Notes: a model not told the origin generated them from the letters alone. A DNA stretch of 64,000 nucleotides from Lyophyllum atratum (GCA_014905825.1 JACGCN010000014.1:806001-870000); one strand, 5' to 3'. Counted from the first letter of the stretch, positions 1 to 11,419 are shown. Translations and numbers: made by a program.

Positions 1-474
1 GTGAATCGGTATGCGGTCGTACAGAACACGGCGGTGTCACCTCCCTGCATCGCGAGGTCATGCACGCGAATATAACCTATTCCTTCGGACCCTCTGCCAG
101 TCTGATTCGTACGCGAATCGTGTGTTTGGTTTGTCTGAACGTGATCGCTGTAGTCGAAGGCCGCAAGGAATGGGTAGCGTCGCCATGTGACCTGACGAAC
201 TGTAGTATAGATATGTTATGCAGAGCGGAAGGGAAGGCGGCCGCCGACGGGTCGGTTGCTGACACCTTCCTATCCGGTAAGCGCCATTCCGATAGAGCAC
301 GCTATCTCCGCCGACCAGATGGACCCGCTGGATCAGCCGAGTTTGGCGGCCCCAAGCTCACAGGTATCTTGGCCTACCTTTCCAGCTAGATATTGACAGC
401 GAGGACCTAGGCACGGGTAAAAAATGTCTATACAGATCGATGTGACTGCTCTGATCTCACCGTGCGCTCGATGG
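1..474. other. No gene recognised, left edge
   Basis: Open frames here are short, overlap on both strands and resemble no family known to me. The stretch lies just downstream of the stop codon of the DUF6533-like gene, so part is probably its 3' untranslated region. Confidence 0.4.
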
Positions 475-1776
475 CTATGGCGTATCCGGGGCGTGAGGCT
501 CGGGTTCGGAGCTTTCAGAGTCAAGATCCGTATTGCGCGAGTCGATGGTAGTGGTGAAGGATATGTTCGTGGTGAGTTCGAGACCGCTGGCGGGAGGCGT
601 GCGCATTTTCAACCTTTGCATGTTGAGGATAAGACGGCAAGTCTGGACATGTTTTAGGGAGGATCTGACATGAGCGAAAGAACAGGGAACGTACAAAGAT
701 CGAAAGGAGCGATATGGGCCACCTATGGACAAATGAGTGGATACCACGATATACAGACGAAGCGGCACGTACGGGAACATCACTTGTGCTACTACTGGGA
801 TTAAGAAGGTATATGGGGTGACCGTTGCTAGAAGTACTGAGAAGCAAGGACATGAGCCCGGTAGGAGATATGATGAAATAGAGCCCTTACCACTGACAAC
901 AGCAAAAATCCACGCTCCGTCCCGCAACATCAGTTGAACGATGGGTGCACGCTCCGACCCGCCTAATCTTCCGACATTTCTCTTTTGGACGGTCAAAATC
1001 CAAAGAAAGGTGTGCCTCATCAAAGCAAACACGCTTTAAAGCCAGTGATTGTCAGCAGGGACACAAAGGCCAGATAGCTACACACGCACCTGAAGTAAGC
1101 GAATTCGTGAGGCGCCTTTCGTATCACACATGCAGCGTCGAATTTCACTCGAGTTAACGTGCGAATACCGCAGACGATCGAAGCAACCACCCCAGCGGCC
1201 ATAGTGGCGATAAGCAGTTTAGCGATGCTCCGATTTTGATAATACAATGCGTATACTATTCATATGTCGTCAAAAGAAACAAATAAAAAGGCGAGAGAAA
1301 CGTACGTCGTAGGGACAACACCACCTCAAGCGTAAACATTAAGCCCACAAAGGACAGCAGCTGCAACGCGAACCAACCAGCACAGACAGAACTTCGGACG
1401 GTCATTGGGGCTAGAGGACCCAGCACCACTCCAATATTGGCGCTAACGTGGAAGATTTCAGGAAGAGTATCTAAAAGCTGGAAGAATCACGCACAACTGA
1501 GAGCAAATCCCGAAATATCGCGAAAATATGTATATCCGCTTCACCGCCCTGTTCGGAGCACTGAACCTATCAATACCCGAGATGAGGTGTGATTCATCCT
1601 AGCAATCTCACTTCCAAATATGCTCGTACTCGTGGTGGTAGGTGATCAGGGTGTCCCATACTGATACAGTCAATGCCGCCACTATGACAGGTGTCAGGGT
1701 TCTTCGTCGATCATTGAACGAGTATGAAAGAAGACTCACAAGCTGAGGAGTTCCGAATGAAGTGCGCTGGCTGCAT
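475..1776 (-). CDS. DUF6533-like seven-helix membrane protein
   Basis: No single long frame exists, but nine exons join with consistent phase: complement(join(475..642, 695..722, 773..836, 891..1033, 1090..1255, 1306..1442, 1495..1560, 1612..1681, 1740..1776)), giving 292 aa. The opening part (about residues 13-35: ALTVSVWDTLITYHHEYEHIW) matches the DUF6533 signature of many basidiomycete membrane proteins. Other family hallmarks are an RYFG stretch, LRLYALYYQNR after a long hydrophobic helix, LMLRDGAW near residue 200, and a CRLILNMQRLK element before a hydrophilic acidic tail. About seven hydrophobic segments are visible. The start at 1776 is chosen because it opens the first exon in phase; an upstream exon is possible. 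Function of the family is unknown; a plasma-membrane receptor-like role is only a guess. Family assignment is fairly sure, exact splice sites moderately so. Confidence 0.68.
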
Positions 1777-2683
1777 ATACAATGAAAGTGGAGAAAAGAC
1801 CGTGGGGGGAGAGGGTGGGCGCTGCTCGGCGTTGAAAGGTACAACCAGGGCGTTATAAAGAAAGTTCGAGTGATCAACACAAGGTCCTCGGCTACTAGGA
1901 GGTCACCGGTCCACCCAGATATAGACTTCTTTTCCCACACATTGATGATTCTGATGGCGGTACGAACCTGAAATTGCTGCCTTGACCCTGCCCACGCTAG
2001 ACCTCTATCACTGGCAGAATTAGACTTTCCGTCATCATCAGCAGCGTCGACCAAGAGCAGCCAAGAGCAGGTCAAATCGGATATGTTGACAACAACACCA
2101 GCGCTGCTCCAAGCATACGACTATGCAACAAGTGTAAAGAATTCACGACTGCGTTGACTCGCGACTGAGAATGCAAGTCGCTGCAGGAACCTCTTATTAG
2201 AAAAACAGGCCAATATGGCCTCCCTAGGTGCAAAATATATACACCAGGCACGCCCCATGGCCATGAATGCCCGAAAGACACAGGCACATATAGAGCAGGA
2301 TGAGCTCATATACTAAGCTATCAAGAGGAGTTCGAAAGATAGCGAATGCGGGAGATGTTGAGATTCAGCAGGGGTTCTGGGGCAGAGTTCCCGACAAGGT
2401 GAGACCCGTGCCGTTGGCATGGGTCGTAAACTTGCAAACATCGACAGTCATGACATACCTGGCACCTGATTGATTATGCCCGCACCATGCTTGGCCTGCC
2501 AGAATACTCTCCGGAAGCGTCGGATGGAGAGCGATGCTGTATAGAGTTCTGAGCTTAACGACAACAGAATCGCATCCGAATCCGAGTCTGCAACATGCAA
2601 CTACGGTCTATCTTGCTCTACGATCCACAAAAACGAACAACACGAAAGCAACGTCCGAACGGAGTCAGGCGAGGGGGACGCTC
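1777..2683. other. Intergenic between two convergent/divergent minus genes
   Basis: This holds the upstream region of the DUF6533-like gene and the 3' flank of the zuotin gene. I see no coding family. A short hairpin at 2403-2425 (10-bp arms with one G-T, 3-nt loop) has no obvious role. Confidence 0.4.
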
Positions 2684-4268
2684 CTACTCTGCGTCCTCGG
2701 CGGTACGCTGCTGCCTCCTGGCCTTCTTGGCAGCATTCGCGGCAGCGGCCTTGGCCTTCTTCGCTTCGGCACGGGCAACCTAGGGACATACGACGTCAGC
2801 CTCGACTCATGAGAAACACGAGATGCTACACAACGAACCTTCTCTTCTTCCTCCTTCTTCTTAGCCTCCTCCTCGGCCTGCTTCTTCTCCTCCTCTTCCT
2901 GTGCCTTCGTCTTCTTCGCAGGCTTGCCTGGCTGCGACGCAGCCTTCTTCGCCTCGCGCGCCTCCTTCTCTGCCTGCTTGATCATCTTGATCCGGGGATC
3001 GAGGCTGGGCACACCGTATGATTAGCTTTCAATCATCCAAGACCCAAGGATCATGGGCCGGGGAGGGAGTAACTTACCTAAGCGTCAGATCGACAAGGCT
3101 ACGCAGCTTAGCCGTGTCCTCCTTCTTTCTCCGCGCGCGCTCCGACTTGTTCTTCTTCTCCGTATAGCGTTTGTCGTCGCGGCTGCCAAAAAAATCAGGA
3201 TTGGGGTATCGGAGCTGTAGGAAGGCACGAACCTGTCGCTCCCCTCGTTGACCTCCTTATCCCACCACTCGAAGCTACGCCAGCTGTCGAAGTTGTACCA
3301 GGCGTCGTAGAAGCCCTCGACCTCCGCCTTGCTTGCGTCGAGCTTCCCGAGACTCGGCACAGGCTGCACGCGCGAGAAGCGCTTGTAGAGCTCGAAAATC
3401 GGGGTGAAGGTCTTGAAGAATTCGAGTTTCTTGGTCTGCATAAGTTGTCCCCGATGTCAGTGCTGTCGTCTAGAATAGAAGAGGCTATGTATATCGACCT
3501 TGTATTCGGCAGCGGTGATACCCGCGATATCCTCTTCGGCCTCGAGGAAGGCGGGATCGACGGAATCAAATTGACGGCGCTTTTCAGCGTTCGTGAGGAC
3601 TTCGTGCGCTTTCTGGATGCATTTGAAGAAGGCGTCGTCGTTGGTGTTTTGGTTTACGTTGATGCCGAGGATGGTCTCGTTGGGCGTAATCGTCGACGCC
3701 TTTTTATCGGGGTGGTGCTTCAGCACCTTTTTACGATCTAAAGTATTTTCATCAGGATCTACAGCACAAGACAGAAAATGAAGTAGAAGACGTACGAGCG
3801 ACCTTGATCTGGCCGGCAGTTGCCTGATACCTGAACTTGGACAGACCGAGAACGGCGTAATGATCTTGTTTCTACAAATTCGTGACGATTTCCAATTAGC
3901 ATATGGAAAAATTCATTTGAAAGGTAGTAACGTGAACGCACCTTCCATTCCTTGGGATCAAGCGCCAGAAGCTCCGCTGGCTCTTCCTCCTCACCCACAT
4001 CAAGATCGTCTTCGTCGCCCCCCTCGGATGCGAGCAGTTTCTCTTTGGCTTCACGTTCCGTCGCCAGGTGTGCGTCGAAAGACTCAAAATCGTGGGCGTG
4101 GTGCAATGCGAGGCGCAGATGGTTAAGATGAGCCTGACCGACGGGCAGCAGGACACGGTGGCCCGTAGGGTGCGGCGCAGAGATGCGAGAGCTGGAAGAC
4201 GCCGCGGGGGGCGTGTAACCCTTGGGGAGAACCGGTGCGGCGATGGGCAGCGTTAGGACGGTCGCCAT
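2684..4268 (-). CDS. zuo1: Zuotin, ribosome-associated J-domain co-chaperone
   Basis: Seven exons: complement(join(2684..2779, 2839..3004, 3078..3182, 3233..3435, 3499..3737, 3796..3871, 3942..4268)), 403 aa. Exons 2-3 form the J domain: HYAVLGL, helix II and the HPD motif (KHHPDK) needed to stimulate Hsp70 ATPase. Exon 4 carries the zuotin-homology region (PVPSLG, FDSWRSFEW), and later exons a lysine/glutamate/alanine-rich stretch that binds the ribosome in yeast. Zuotin pairs with the Hsp70 Ssz1 as the ribosome-associated complex and recruits Ssb to nascent chains in the cytosol. Yeast Zuo1 is 433 aa; here the part after the charged region is short, so the C-terminal four-helix bundle seems reduced or sits in an unrecognised exon. 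All phases close. The donor of intron 4 (GTCGAT) is weak but no better one fits. Confidence 0.9.
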
Positions 4269-4394
4269 TTTGTAGTCGTGAAGGTCAAAAATGGATGCGA
4301 TCGTGCCTACATGTGTGCAACTTTTTTTCTGTTGTGTTGTGATTTGTTGTGCATCGCCTTCCGTAATACTAATAGGAGCGACGACAAAAAGTAA

Positions 4395-4477
4395 CTGTCC
4401 CAGAGAGACTTGAACTCTCGATCTTCCGATTGGAGAGTATAACAGTCGGACGCCGTAACCAACTAAGCCATGGGACA
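4395..4477 (-). tRNA. tRNA-Asn (anticodon GTT) with 9-nt intron
   Basis: Read on the minus strand, the 7-bp acceptor (TGTCCCA/TGGGACA), D arm, anticodon stem TCCGA/TCGGA and T arm GAGAG-TTCAAGT-CTCTC all pair. The anticodon loop is 16 nt, i.e. 7 nt plus a 9-nt intron after position 37 (CTGTTA, then TACTCTCCA, then A). This leaves anticodon GTT. Discriminator base is G, as in eukaryotic tRNA-Asn. The mature tRNA is 74 nt before CCA addition. A box and B box (GGTTCAAGTC-like) positions are normal for an internal RNA polymerase III promoter. Confidence 0.92.
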
Positions 4478-5581
4478 TCGTTAAACTTCTTGCATCTTGA
4501 AATGTAGTTATCACTATGTCTGGAGGCCGTAACGATATGTTCAACAGGGAGAGGAAGGTAGAGAAGGTCGAGGTCAGAGGGAAGTTGCGTTTTTCTAACA
4601 GGAAGATAGGTCAGATGATGCCCAAGGTTACAGAGGCATTGTCAAGCAATAACGTCCAGTATCGCTGCTTTCTGACTTACTTATGTCGCTCTCCAGCATG
4701 ACTCTGTCCGTGCCGGTTCTCTCAACATTCGACCAGTAATCTTGTGTGAAGTAGCAGTCGCTTCCACCGAAGATTGGGAAATGGGGACCTCAGAGCGACT
4801 TCAGAATCGGGTTTCAAGTCGACTGAGGTGCGGACTTACAAGCACCGTTGACCTCTCGTATATGAACAGTGGCAGGCTAGTTGAGAGTGTCGCTGGCGTC
4901 GCGTCGAACCGTGGTGCTATAAAACAAACCTGTGTCAACATCGCACTTATGCACGTCGATGAAGAATAGTTCAATTAGTATTGGAATGGGTTCAGTGACA
5001 TACATGGTTACATACCTGCATTGACCAATTTCAGTACACAGACGGCACCGGGCAAAGCTTGCTCAGAACTGGGAAGGAGTGTTCCTGACGAAGCTGCCCA
5101 ACCTCGGGAGGTCGAAAATGAATGGTAGGGTCTTTGATACCTCGGAAACCTCGAATGTCCAGACTTTTGCAGCGAGAAACCCTAGGAATTCATGTGTGAA
5201 GCGGCGTCCAGTAGACCCTGCGTAAAATAAGTACTGAAGGACTCATTCGGCAGTACCATCGTTCATCGCACCGAGCAGCGCAAGAGCAGCGCTCCAGCAC
5301 AAGTCAAGCTCGTCCCCGATGCAGCTGGAGATCCGAGAGAGTCGGCAGGCCGCAGGCGCGTAAGTTACATATCGACGGAAGACCCAAGGAAGACCGACCG
5401 TGCTGCCAACTTTGTTTGTTTCAGGGGTTGATGGCAAATCATTCTTCGCACTTCCAATCTTTCTTGACGTTCCAATCGACTGGACACCCACGACAACTTG
5501 CTCAGAGTCGCAGCCACAGCCACGACAGTCAATTGGACCCCACGACACTAAAATCTAGCATCTTGTCTCGCTCGAGGGATC
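4478..5581. other. Upstream region of F-box gene 1, part of a duplicated segment
   Basis: No gene recognised. Scattered similarity to 7.9-9.6 kb (for example CAGTAATCTTGTGTGA at 4735 against the region near 7936, and the stretch near 5110-5170 against 9060-9120) suggests that the flank was duplicated together with the F-box gene and then diverged. Confidence 0.4.
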
Positions 5582-7377
5582 ATGGATGGTACGATAATTC
5601 CACGTCGGCTTCAGATAATCGCTCAAATCCAGGATCAGGTATTCAAGGTGCCGGTAGAGCCTCCGCTTTTAGCAGTACCGCGACTCGGGAGGCTGCATAT
5701 CTACGTATCCAAGAAGGAATTGCTTCTTCCAAGGCTGCTATACGTTCCTGGAAACAATACCACAACGAACTGAGCCTCATCTCTCGCCTTCCACCAGAAC
5801 TCCTCGTGGCTGTGTTCAAGTACAATTTCGGGGTATATGGGCCTTTCAGATTGAATTGGATCCGCGTCTCTCACGTTTGCTCCCATTGGCGTCGTGTTGC
5901 ATTGGGATGTCCGAGTCTCTGGAGCGATATACCGTTTCATCGTCCGAGGTGGGCACAGGAAATGCTGGCGCGTTCCAAAATGGCACCTCTCACTGTCATG
6001 CTTACATTTACCAATTTGTGGATGGACCCAGAACTACTACATGTATCATGCAGTGAAGCCCCAGCTGTCAAGGCCACTATGAGCCAGCTATCGCGCATCA
6101 AGAAACTCGCGCTCCATCAAGGGCAGCTCTGCCAAAAGAGCATGATGGAGCTTATCGGCCTTCTCGATTCTCCTGCGCCGCTTTTAGAAACCATCGATAT
6201 CTGCTTCGAGATCAACAGCTCCGCGAAAGATAACAGGCTGCCAGATCATCTATTTGCTGGGGATGCACCACGATTGACCCACCTCCACATTACAACAGGT
6301 ACCTTGAACTGGCGAGCCCTGCCGTTTACGAACCTTAAATCCCTTGAGGTCACTGCACCATCTTTTACGGTCGATGCACTACCTGACATATTCGGGTCGC
6401 CACCGGAACACATCATTTCCGCCCTTTCCAACATGCCATTCCTTGAACATTTGAAATGTGGTTCCAATATCGCTCCGATTGGGGGCACCTCCACCCCTTG
6501 TACATTCATCGTCGACCTCCCGCGACTCGCCAATCTCGAAATACAATCCGACCTTTATACATGCGTCTTCTTGCTAGATCATATCACCTACCCTGGGACT
6601 ACTCATGTCATGGTTAAATCTAAGATCGATGTCAGGGGGGAGCATCGTCCCGTCAGTCTTTCTTTGGCCCAGGGGTTGGCCAATGATCTGATAAAAAGGG
6701 CGCAGAAACCAATCCGCTGCCTGGATCTTTGGCCAGGCTCCATCACTGTTGAGACATGCGATGGCCCTATCCGAAACGTAGCTCACACACGCGGATGCCA
6801 ATTGCTACTTCATTTCTATTTTGCCAACTCATCAGAGGATTCCGTTGTCGAAAACATGATGGACACTATCCAAGCACTTTCAACAGTGGGACATACAGAA
6901 ACGCTGACACTCCAGGATGTCTCTTTTCCTCAAGCAAGCTGGATAAACCTCTTCAGTAGTCTCAATCGGCTCAAGAAGCTCCGCGTCGCGTCTAATGACT
7001 CCACTGGTTTTCTCAAGGCGTTTTCGGACAGCTCCTTGGCTATGCCTGGCCCATCTGATCATGCTGCTCATTTCGCATTCGAGGCTTTACGAGAACTGAT
7101 CCTCTCCGATTGGGCCTTCGATGAGGACTTGATTTATCCTGAAGATGGGCTCAGGAAGAGCTGTGTCGATATCTTAACGGACTGTCTGAAGGCAAGGCAA
7201 GAGGCAGGGTCAGTCCTCCAGAAGCTGGTCCTTCAAGATTGCTACCATGTTGAGCAAAACAAGGTCGCTGCATTGCGCAAAGTTGTCAAGAACCTTGTGT
7301 GGGATGGGGACTCGCGTTTTCCTACGGACGATGAGGATGATTATGATTCTGACCTCGATAATGGATACTACTATTGA
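5582..7377 (+). CDS. F-box protein 1 (cluster family)
   Basis: Predicted as join(5582..5588, 5648..7377), 578 aa. A 7-nt first exon ATGGATG is spliced to the large exon, giving an MDG start shared by all six paralogs here. The 59-bp intron is not a multiple of three, so this ATG reaches the F-box frame only after splicing. The F-box-like domain (about residues 48-96) contains SRLPPELLVAVF, then RVSHVCSHWRRVAL and PSLWSDIPF, the pattern of Agaricomycete F-box-like proteins. The rest is a degenerate leucine-rich region (LPRLANLEI, LSNMPFLEHL) likely to bind targets, and an Asp/Glu tail. F-box proteins bring substrates to SCF ubiquitin ligases through Skp1; targets are unknown. An uninterrupted frame from an ATG at 5431 is the alternative start. 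Confidence 0.85.
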
Positions 7378-7699
7378 TTTCCGTGGTGTGCATATGTAGA
7401 AGCCTATTGAAGCGGCCTATTCTACTTACCTGATCCTACATACCATTGACCTTGCTCGGAAATACGGCCTATAACGATATCTTCAAAAGAAAGTAACAAC
7501 ATGTTCAAGGGAGAGAGAGACAGAAGGTAATTCTGACAGGAAGCAGGTCAGACGACGCGACGCGTTGTGCAAGTGGCAGACGTGGCTGCTGTTCAAATTC
7601 TCGGTTTCATAGTAAAGGTTATTATTACAAAGAAAAACTATGTCGTCACGAGTAGAGTCTCGTCTCTGAACTTCCGTCACAGCTCGTCGCAATGAACTT
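7378..7699. other. 3' flank of F-box gene 1
   Basis: No gene seen. The sequence after the stop resembles the 3' flanks of other F-box copies in the window (for example the stretch around 44.75 kb). Confidence 0.35.
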
Positions 7700-7815
7700 G
7701 AGTAGACGGTATGGAGGACAGAACCTGGGCGAGGCGCGGGAGCATTCCGTGGATCCGTATATCCCACGTGTCTTCGCGTTGGCGCCGCGTTGCATCGAAA
7801 GTTGAAACACACCGC
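7700..7815 (+). pseudogene. Scrap of an F-box domain
   Basis: The plus frame here reads WIRISHVSSRWRRVAS, clearly the middle of the F-box-like domain found in the cluster (WIRVSHVCSHWRRVAL in gene 1). It has neither the preceding LPPELL part nor the following PSLW part and is only about 100 bp long, so it is a relic of an additional, lost copy between F-box genes 1 and 2. Confidence 0.65.
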
Positions 7816-8154
7816 TCAGCGTCGAATTTGGGCCATAGAAATGTTGTGCTCGTTTCTGAGGCACCTCCTTTGATCATTGCCGTTGCATCGATACATAATA
7901 CCTCCCTATCCGCGCCGGGATTCTTGACGTTCAGCCACTAATCTAGTGTGAGATCGTGGCATGCCAGTGCACAGATCAAGAGCGCGACCGTCACGTCCAC
8001 CTTGGAGCTATTAAATTCGCTGCATTAGCACCGCATTGATAAACTTGATGACGGTTTGGCTTGCCGTGATGTGGCCCGCCCGCCATCCTGCTGCGGCCTA
8101 CACATATGCTTACATACCGTATTCCAATTATCCTTGACTCATCTGCTAAGATTA

Positions 8155-8711
8155 GGGGTCTTCAGAGTTGGCGCAACGGCCGTTTCGAAACGGCTGTTTA
8201 GAAAGAAAAAGATTTCGAGCGTTTCAAAAAAGTTGCAACGGCAAGTCACAAAATCGAAACCGCATCACTTTGGTTTTCAGCATGCTGCTGCCTGCTGTTG
8301 CGGCTTCGAACGGAGCTTCATTATCAGTCGGAGATGCCCGATGTGGACGTGGGTGAGATACTTGGTAACTTCGTATTTTCCGTCGCACAACGCGCTACGT
8401 TCACTCGAAAGAAGCGCGTTCATCTGCTGTTGACATTTTGTGGACGAGGCATCTCCGGGATCCCGCAGAATAGTTGTGAAAGGCAAGATAAATTGACATT
8501 TCCTTATCAGTCAATCAGTGCGTTATCTCAAGTTTGGGTCACCGCCATCTCTCAGTTGCTCAAATCAAGCTCAGCTCGATGTTGAAACAGTTTAAATCAC
8601 AAATCGCAACGGGGTGCCTTCGAGCGGTCAAAGTGGTTTCGATTCAAAGCTTTGTTTTCAAAACTGAAATTACCGTTTCGAAACGGCCGTTGCGCCAACT
8701 CTGAAGACCCC
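8155..8711. mobile_element. MITE with 39-bp perfect terminal inverted repeats
   Basis: The left end (GGGGTCTTCAGAGTTGGCGC, continuing to a CCGTTTCGAAACGG palindrome) reappears as an exact reverse complement at the right end over 39 bp. TA lies on both sides (8153-8154 and 8712-8713), consistent with a TA target-site duplication as in Tc1/mariner-like elements. At 557 bp with no credible ORF it is non-autonomous. It sits in the intergenic part of a duplicated F-box segment and accounts for much of the extra length of the second copy's upstream region. Confidence 0.85.
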
Positions 8712-8713
8712 TA

Positions 8714-9604
8714 TTGACGGCGGCCTGCATATATTTTCGAGCCTTCTTCATTCCAAGAGAATCTACCCGCACTGAGTTGTAAGTCTAAGAGAAGTAATGC
8801 CAAGAGATGCAGAGGACTCACAAGCAGACTTGAACGAGATTGATCATGGGACAGCTAACTGATGTTGCCAGGACATTTTTTCGCACTGTCCAGGGCGAAG
8901 GGCTCGTTTCCTGCGACCAGGATCCCATAGAACTGTTCGGCAGGGTATCGTCTCAAAAAAGGATATTCTGATTCTGAGGTTGCGATCGCGATCGCGGTAC
9001 CTAGCGTCGCACGTCCAAAAACAAGGTCTGAGGTATCCGTAACAAAAGTCTTCAACAAACGCATTTCCAGAATTATCTCAGAAACCTCAGGTGTCCGCAT
9101 GTCTCGACAACTTCTGCAGCGACATAGTCTGGAATGTCATACGTGAGCGATATCGAAAAAAACAAGCGCTGAGAACAGGACCTGCCTCCAGAACGAAGAA
9201 AGAGTAAGCTCACTCAGCAGTAACATGCGCGCATGCGTACCTCGCACCGTGAGCAACTCTCTAGCCCAGAACAAGCTCCGAGTCGTCTCCCACTAATCCA
9301 ACTTTCTCCCCTTGCTTGCTTCTTGCTGCGCATTGATACGTGCACCGATCACCGGTAACGGACTATTCATTGACTGAGGGCCAAGAAGGATCCGGATGAG
9401 GATAACCAGTGAAAGCCAGTGAAAGGTTGGTGAAAGGTACACGGAAATCCGCATGCATGCGATGGGACTGGCGCAGTCGCGTGACAGACCTTGCTGCCAA
9501 TGTTTGTTTCGGGGGTTGGTAACAAATTAGTTTGCCACTTGCGTTCAACGGTCAGTCGGACCCTACGATACTAAAATCTAGCATCTTATCTCGCCCGAGT
9601 GATC
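8714..9604. other. Upstream region of F-box gene 2
   Basis: No gene recognised. The stretch just before the start (about 9300-9600) contains the GTACCG/TTGGT-type sequences also seen before other F-box copies, including a 'TGCTGCGC...ATCGGTAA' block near 9325 that recurs near 45.45 kb and, inverted, near 37.5 and 35.5 kb. Confidence 0.4.
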
Positions 9605-11419
9605 ATGGATGGTACGATGATTCCACGTCGGCTTCAAATGAATCGCTCAAATCCAGGATCAGGTATTCAAGGTGCCGGTAGAGCCTCCGCTTTTAGCAGT
9701 ACCGCGACTCGGGAGGCTGCATATCTACGTATCCAAGAAGGAATTGCTTCTTCCAAGGCTGCTATACGTTTCTGGAAACAGTACCATAACGAACTGAGCC
9801 TCATCTCTCGCCTTCCACCAGAACTCCTCGTGACTGTGTTCAAGTACAATTTCGGGGTATATGGGCCTTTCAGATTGAATTGGATCCGCGTCTCTCACGT
9901 TTGCTCCCATTGGCGTCGTGTTGCATTGGGATGTCCGAGTCTCTGGAGCGATATACCGTTTCATCGTCCGAGGTGGGCACAGGAAATGCTGGCGCGTTCC
10001 AAAATGGCACCTCTCACTGTCATGCTTACATTTACCAATTCGTGGATGGACCCAGAACTACTGCATGTGTCATGCAGTGAAGCGCCAGCTGTCAAGGCCA
10101 CTATGAGCCAGCTATCGCGCATCAAGAAACTCGCGCTCCATCAAGGGCAGCTCTGCCAAAAGAGCGTTATGGAGGTTATCAGCCTTCTCGATTCTCCTGC
10201 GCCGCTTTTAGAAACCCTCGATATCTGCTTCGAGATCAACGGCTCCGCGAAAGATAACAGGCTGCCAGATCATTTATTTGCTGGGGATGCACCACGATTG
10301 ACCCACCTCCACATTAGAACAGGTACCTTGAACTGGCGAGCCCTGCCGTTTTCGAACCTTAAATCCCTTGAGGTCACTGCACCATCTTTTACGGTCGATG
10401 CACTACCTGACATATTCGGGTCGCCACCGGAACACGTCATTTCCGCCCTTTCCAACATGCCATTCCTTGAACATTTGAAATGTGGTTCCAATATCGCTCC
10501 GATTGGGGGCACCTCCATCCCTTGCACATTCATCGTCGACCTCCCGCGACTCGCCAATCTTGAAATACAATCTGACCTTCATACATGTATCTTTTTGCTA
10601 GATCATATCACCTACCCTGGGACTACTCATGTCATGGTTAGGTCTGCGATCGATGTCATGGGGGAGCGTCGTCCCGTCAGTCTTTCTTTGGCCCAGGGGT
10701 TGGCCAATGACTTGATAAAAAGGGCGCAGAAACCAATCCGCTGCCTGGATCTTTGGCCAGCCTCCATCACTATTGAGACATGCGATGGCCCTATCCAAAA
10801 CGTAGCTCAGACACACGGATGCCAATTGCTACTTCTTTTCGATTTCAACAACTCATCAGATGATTCCGTCGTCGAAATCATGACGGACACTATCCAAGCA
10901 CTTTCAACAGTGGGACATACGGAAACGCTGACACTTCAGGATGTCTCTTTTCCTCAAGCAAGCTGGATAAACCTCTTCGGTAGTCTCAATCGGCTCAAGA
11001 AGCTCCGGGTCGCGTCTAATGACTCCACTGGTTTTCTCAAGGCGTTTTCGGAGAGCTCCTTAGCCATGCGCAGTCAATCAGATCATGCTGCTCATTTCGC
11101 ATTCGAGGCTTTACGCGAACTGATCCTCTCCGATTGGGGCTTCGATCAGGACTTGAATTATCCTGAAGATGGGATCAGGAAGAGCTGGGTCGATATCTTA
11201 ACGGACTGTCTGAAGGCAAGGCAGGAGGCAGGGTCAGTCCTCCAGAAGCTGGTCCTTCAAGATTGCTACCATGTTGAGCAAAACAAGGTCGCTGCATTGC
11301 GCAAAGTTGTCAAGAACCTTGTGTGGGATGGGGACCCCTTTACTACGGATGACGAGGATGATGATGATGAAGAGGACGATAATGATTCTGACTACGAACT
11401 TGAATACTTATTTGCATAG
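9605..11419 (+). CDS. F-box protein 2, recent tandem copy of gene 1
   Basis: Predicted as join(9605..9611, 9672..11419), 584 aa. It is almost identical to F-box gene 1 over its whole length, including the ATGGATG first exon, F-box-like domain, leucine-rich body and most silent positions. Differences are mainly single substitutions, plus a longer Asp/Glu tail (DDEDDDDEEDD). The intron here is 60 bp, so it can also be read through in frame from the same ATG (about 604 aa). Same likely role as gene 1: substrate receptor of an SCF ubiquitin ligase. The high identity points to a recent tandem duplication or gene conversion. Confidence 0.85.
   Translation: MDGTMIPRRLQMNRSNPGSGIQGAGRASAFSSTATREAAYLRIQEGIASSKAAIRFWKQYHNELSLISRLPPELLVTVFKYNFGVYGPFRLNWIRVSHVCSHWRRVALGCPSLWSDIPFHRPRWAQEMLARSKMAPLTVMLTFTNSWMDPELLHVSCSEAPAVKATMSQLSRIKKLALHQGQLCQKSVMEVISLLDSPAPLLETLDICFEINGSAKDNRLPDHLFAGDAPRLTHLHIRTGTLNWRALPFSNLKSLEVTAPSFTVDALPDIFGSPPEHVISALSNMPFLEHLKCGSNIAPIGGTSIPCTFIVDLPRLANLEIQSDLHTCIFLLDHITYPGTTHVMVRSAIDVMGERRPVSLSLAQGLANDLIKRAQKPIRCLDLWPASITIETCDGPIQNVAQTHGCQLLLLFDFNNSSDDSVVEIMTDTIQALSTVGHTETLTLQDVSFPQASWINLFGSLNRLKKLRVASNDSTGFLKAFSESSLAMRSQSDHAAHFAFEALRELILSDWGFDQDLNYPEDGIRKSWVDILTDCLKARQEAGSVLQKLVLQDCYHVEQNKVAALRKVVKNLVWDGDPFTTDDEDDDDEEDDNDSDYELEYLFA

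Noticed and set aside
1608..2075. 155-codon minus-strand frame taken as a gene by itself
   Set aside because: Only its last part is an exon of the DUF6533-like gene; the rest shows no family signal.
2403..2425. Hairpin with 10-bp arms as a terminator or small RNA
   Set aside because: Isolated, without T-run or conserved partner; such hairpins arise by chance and do not terminate fungal genes.
4395..4477. Reading this tRNA as tRNA-Tyr because of GTTATAC in the loop
   Set aside because: Stem pairing fixes the anticodon as GTT and the discriminator is G, both matching tRNA-Asn.
5416..5581. Upstream extension of the F-box gene 1 frame
   Set aside because: The extension is not shared with the paralogs, whose conserved ATGGATG and splice sites point to a start at 5582. 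Kept only as an alternative.
8056..8585. Short frames inside the 8.2-8.7 kb element as genes
   Set aside because: They lie within a MITE with perfect inverted repeats and resemble no transposase.
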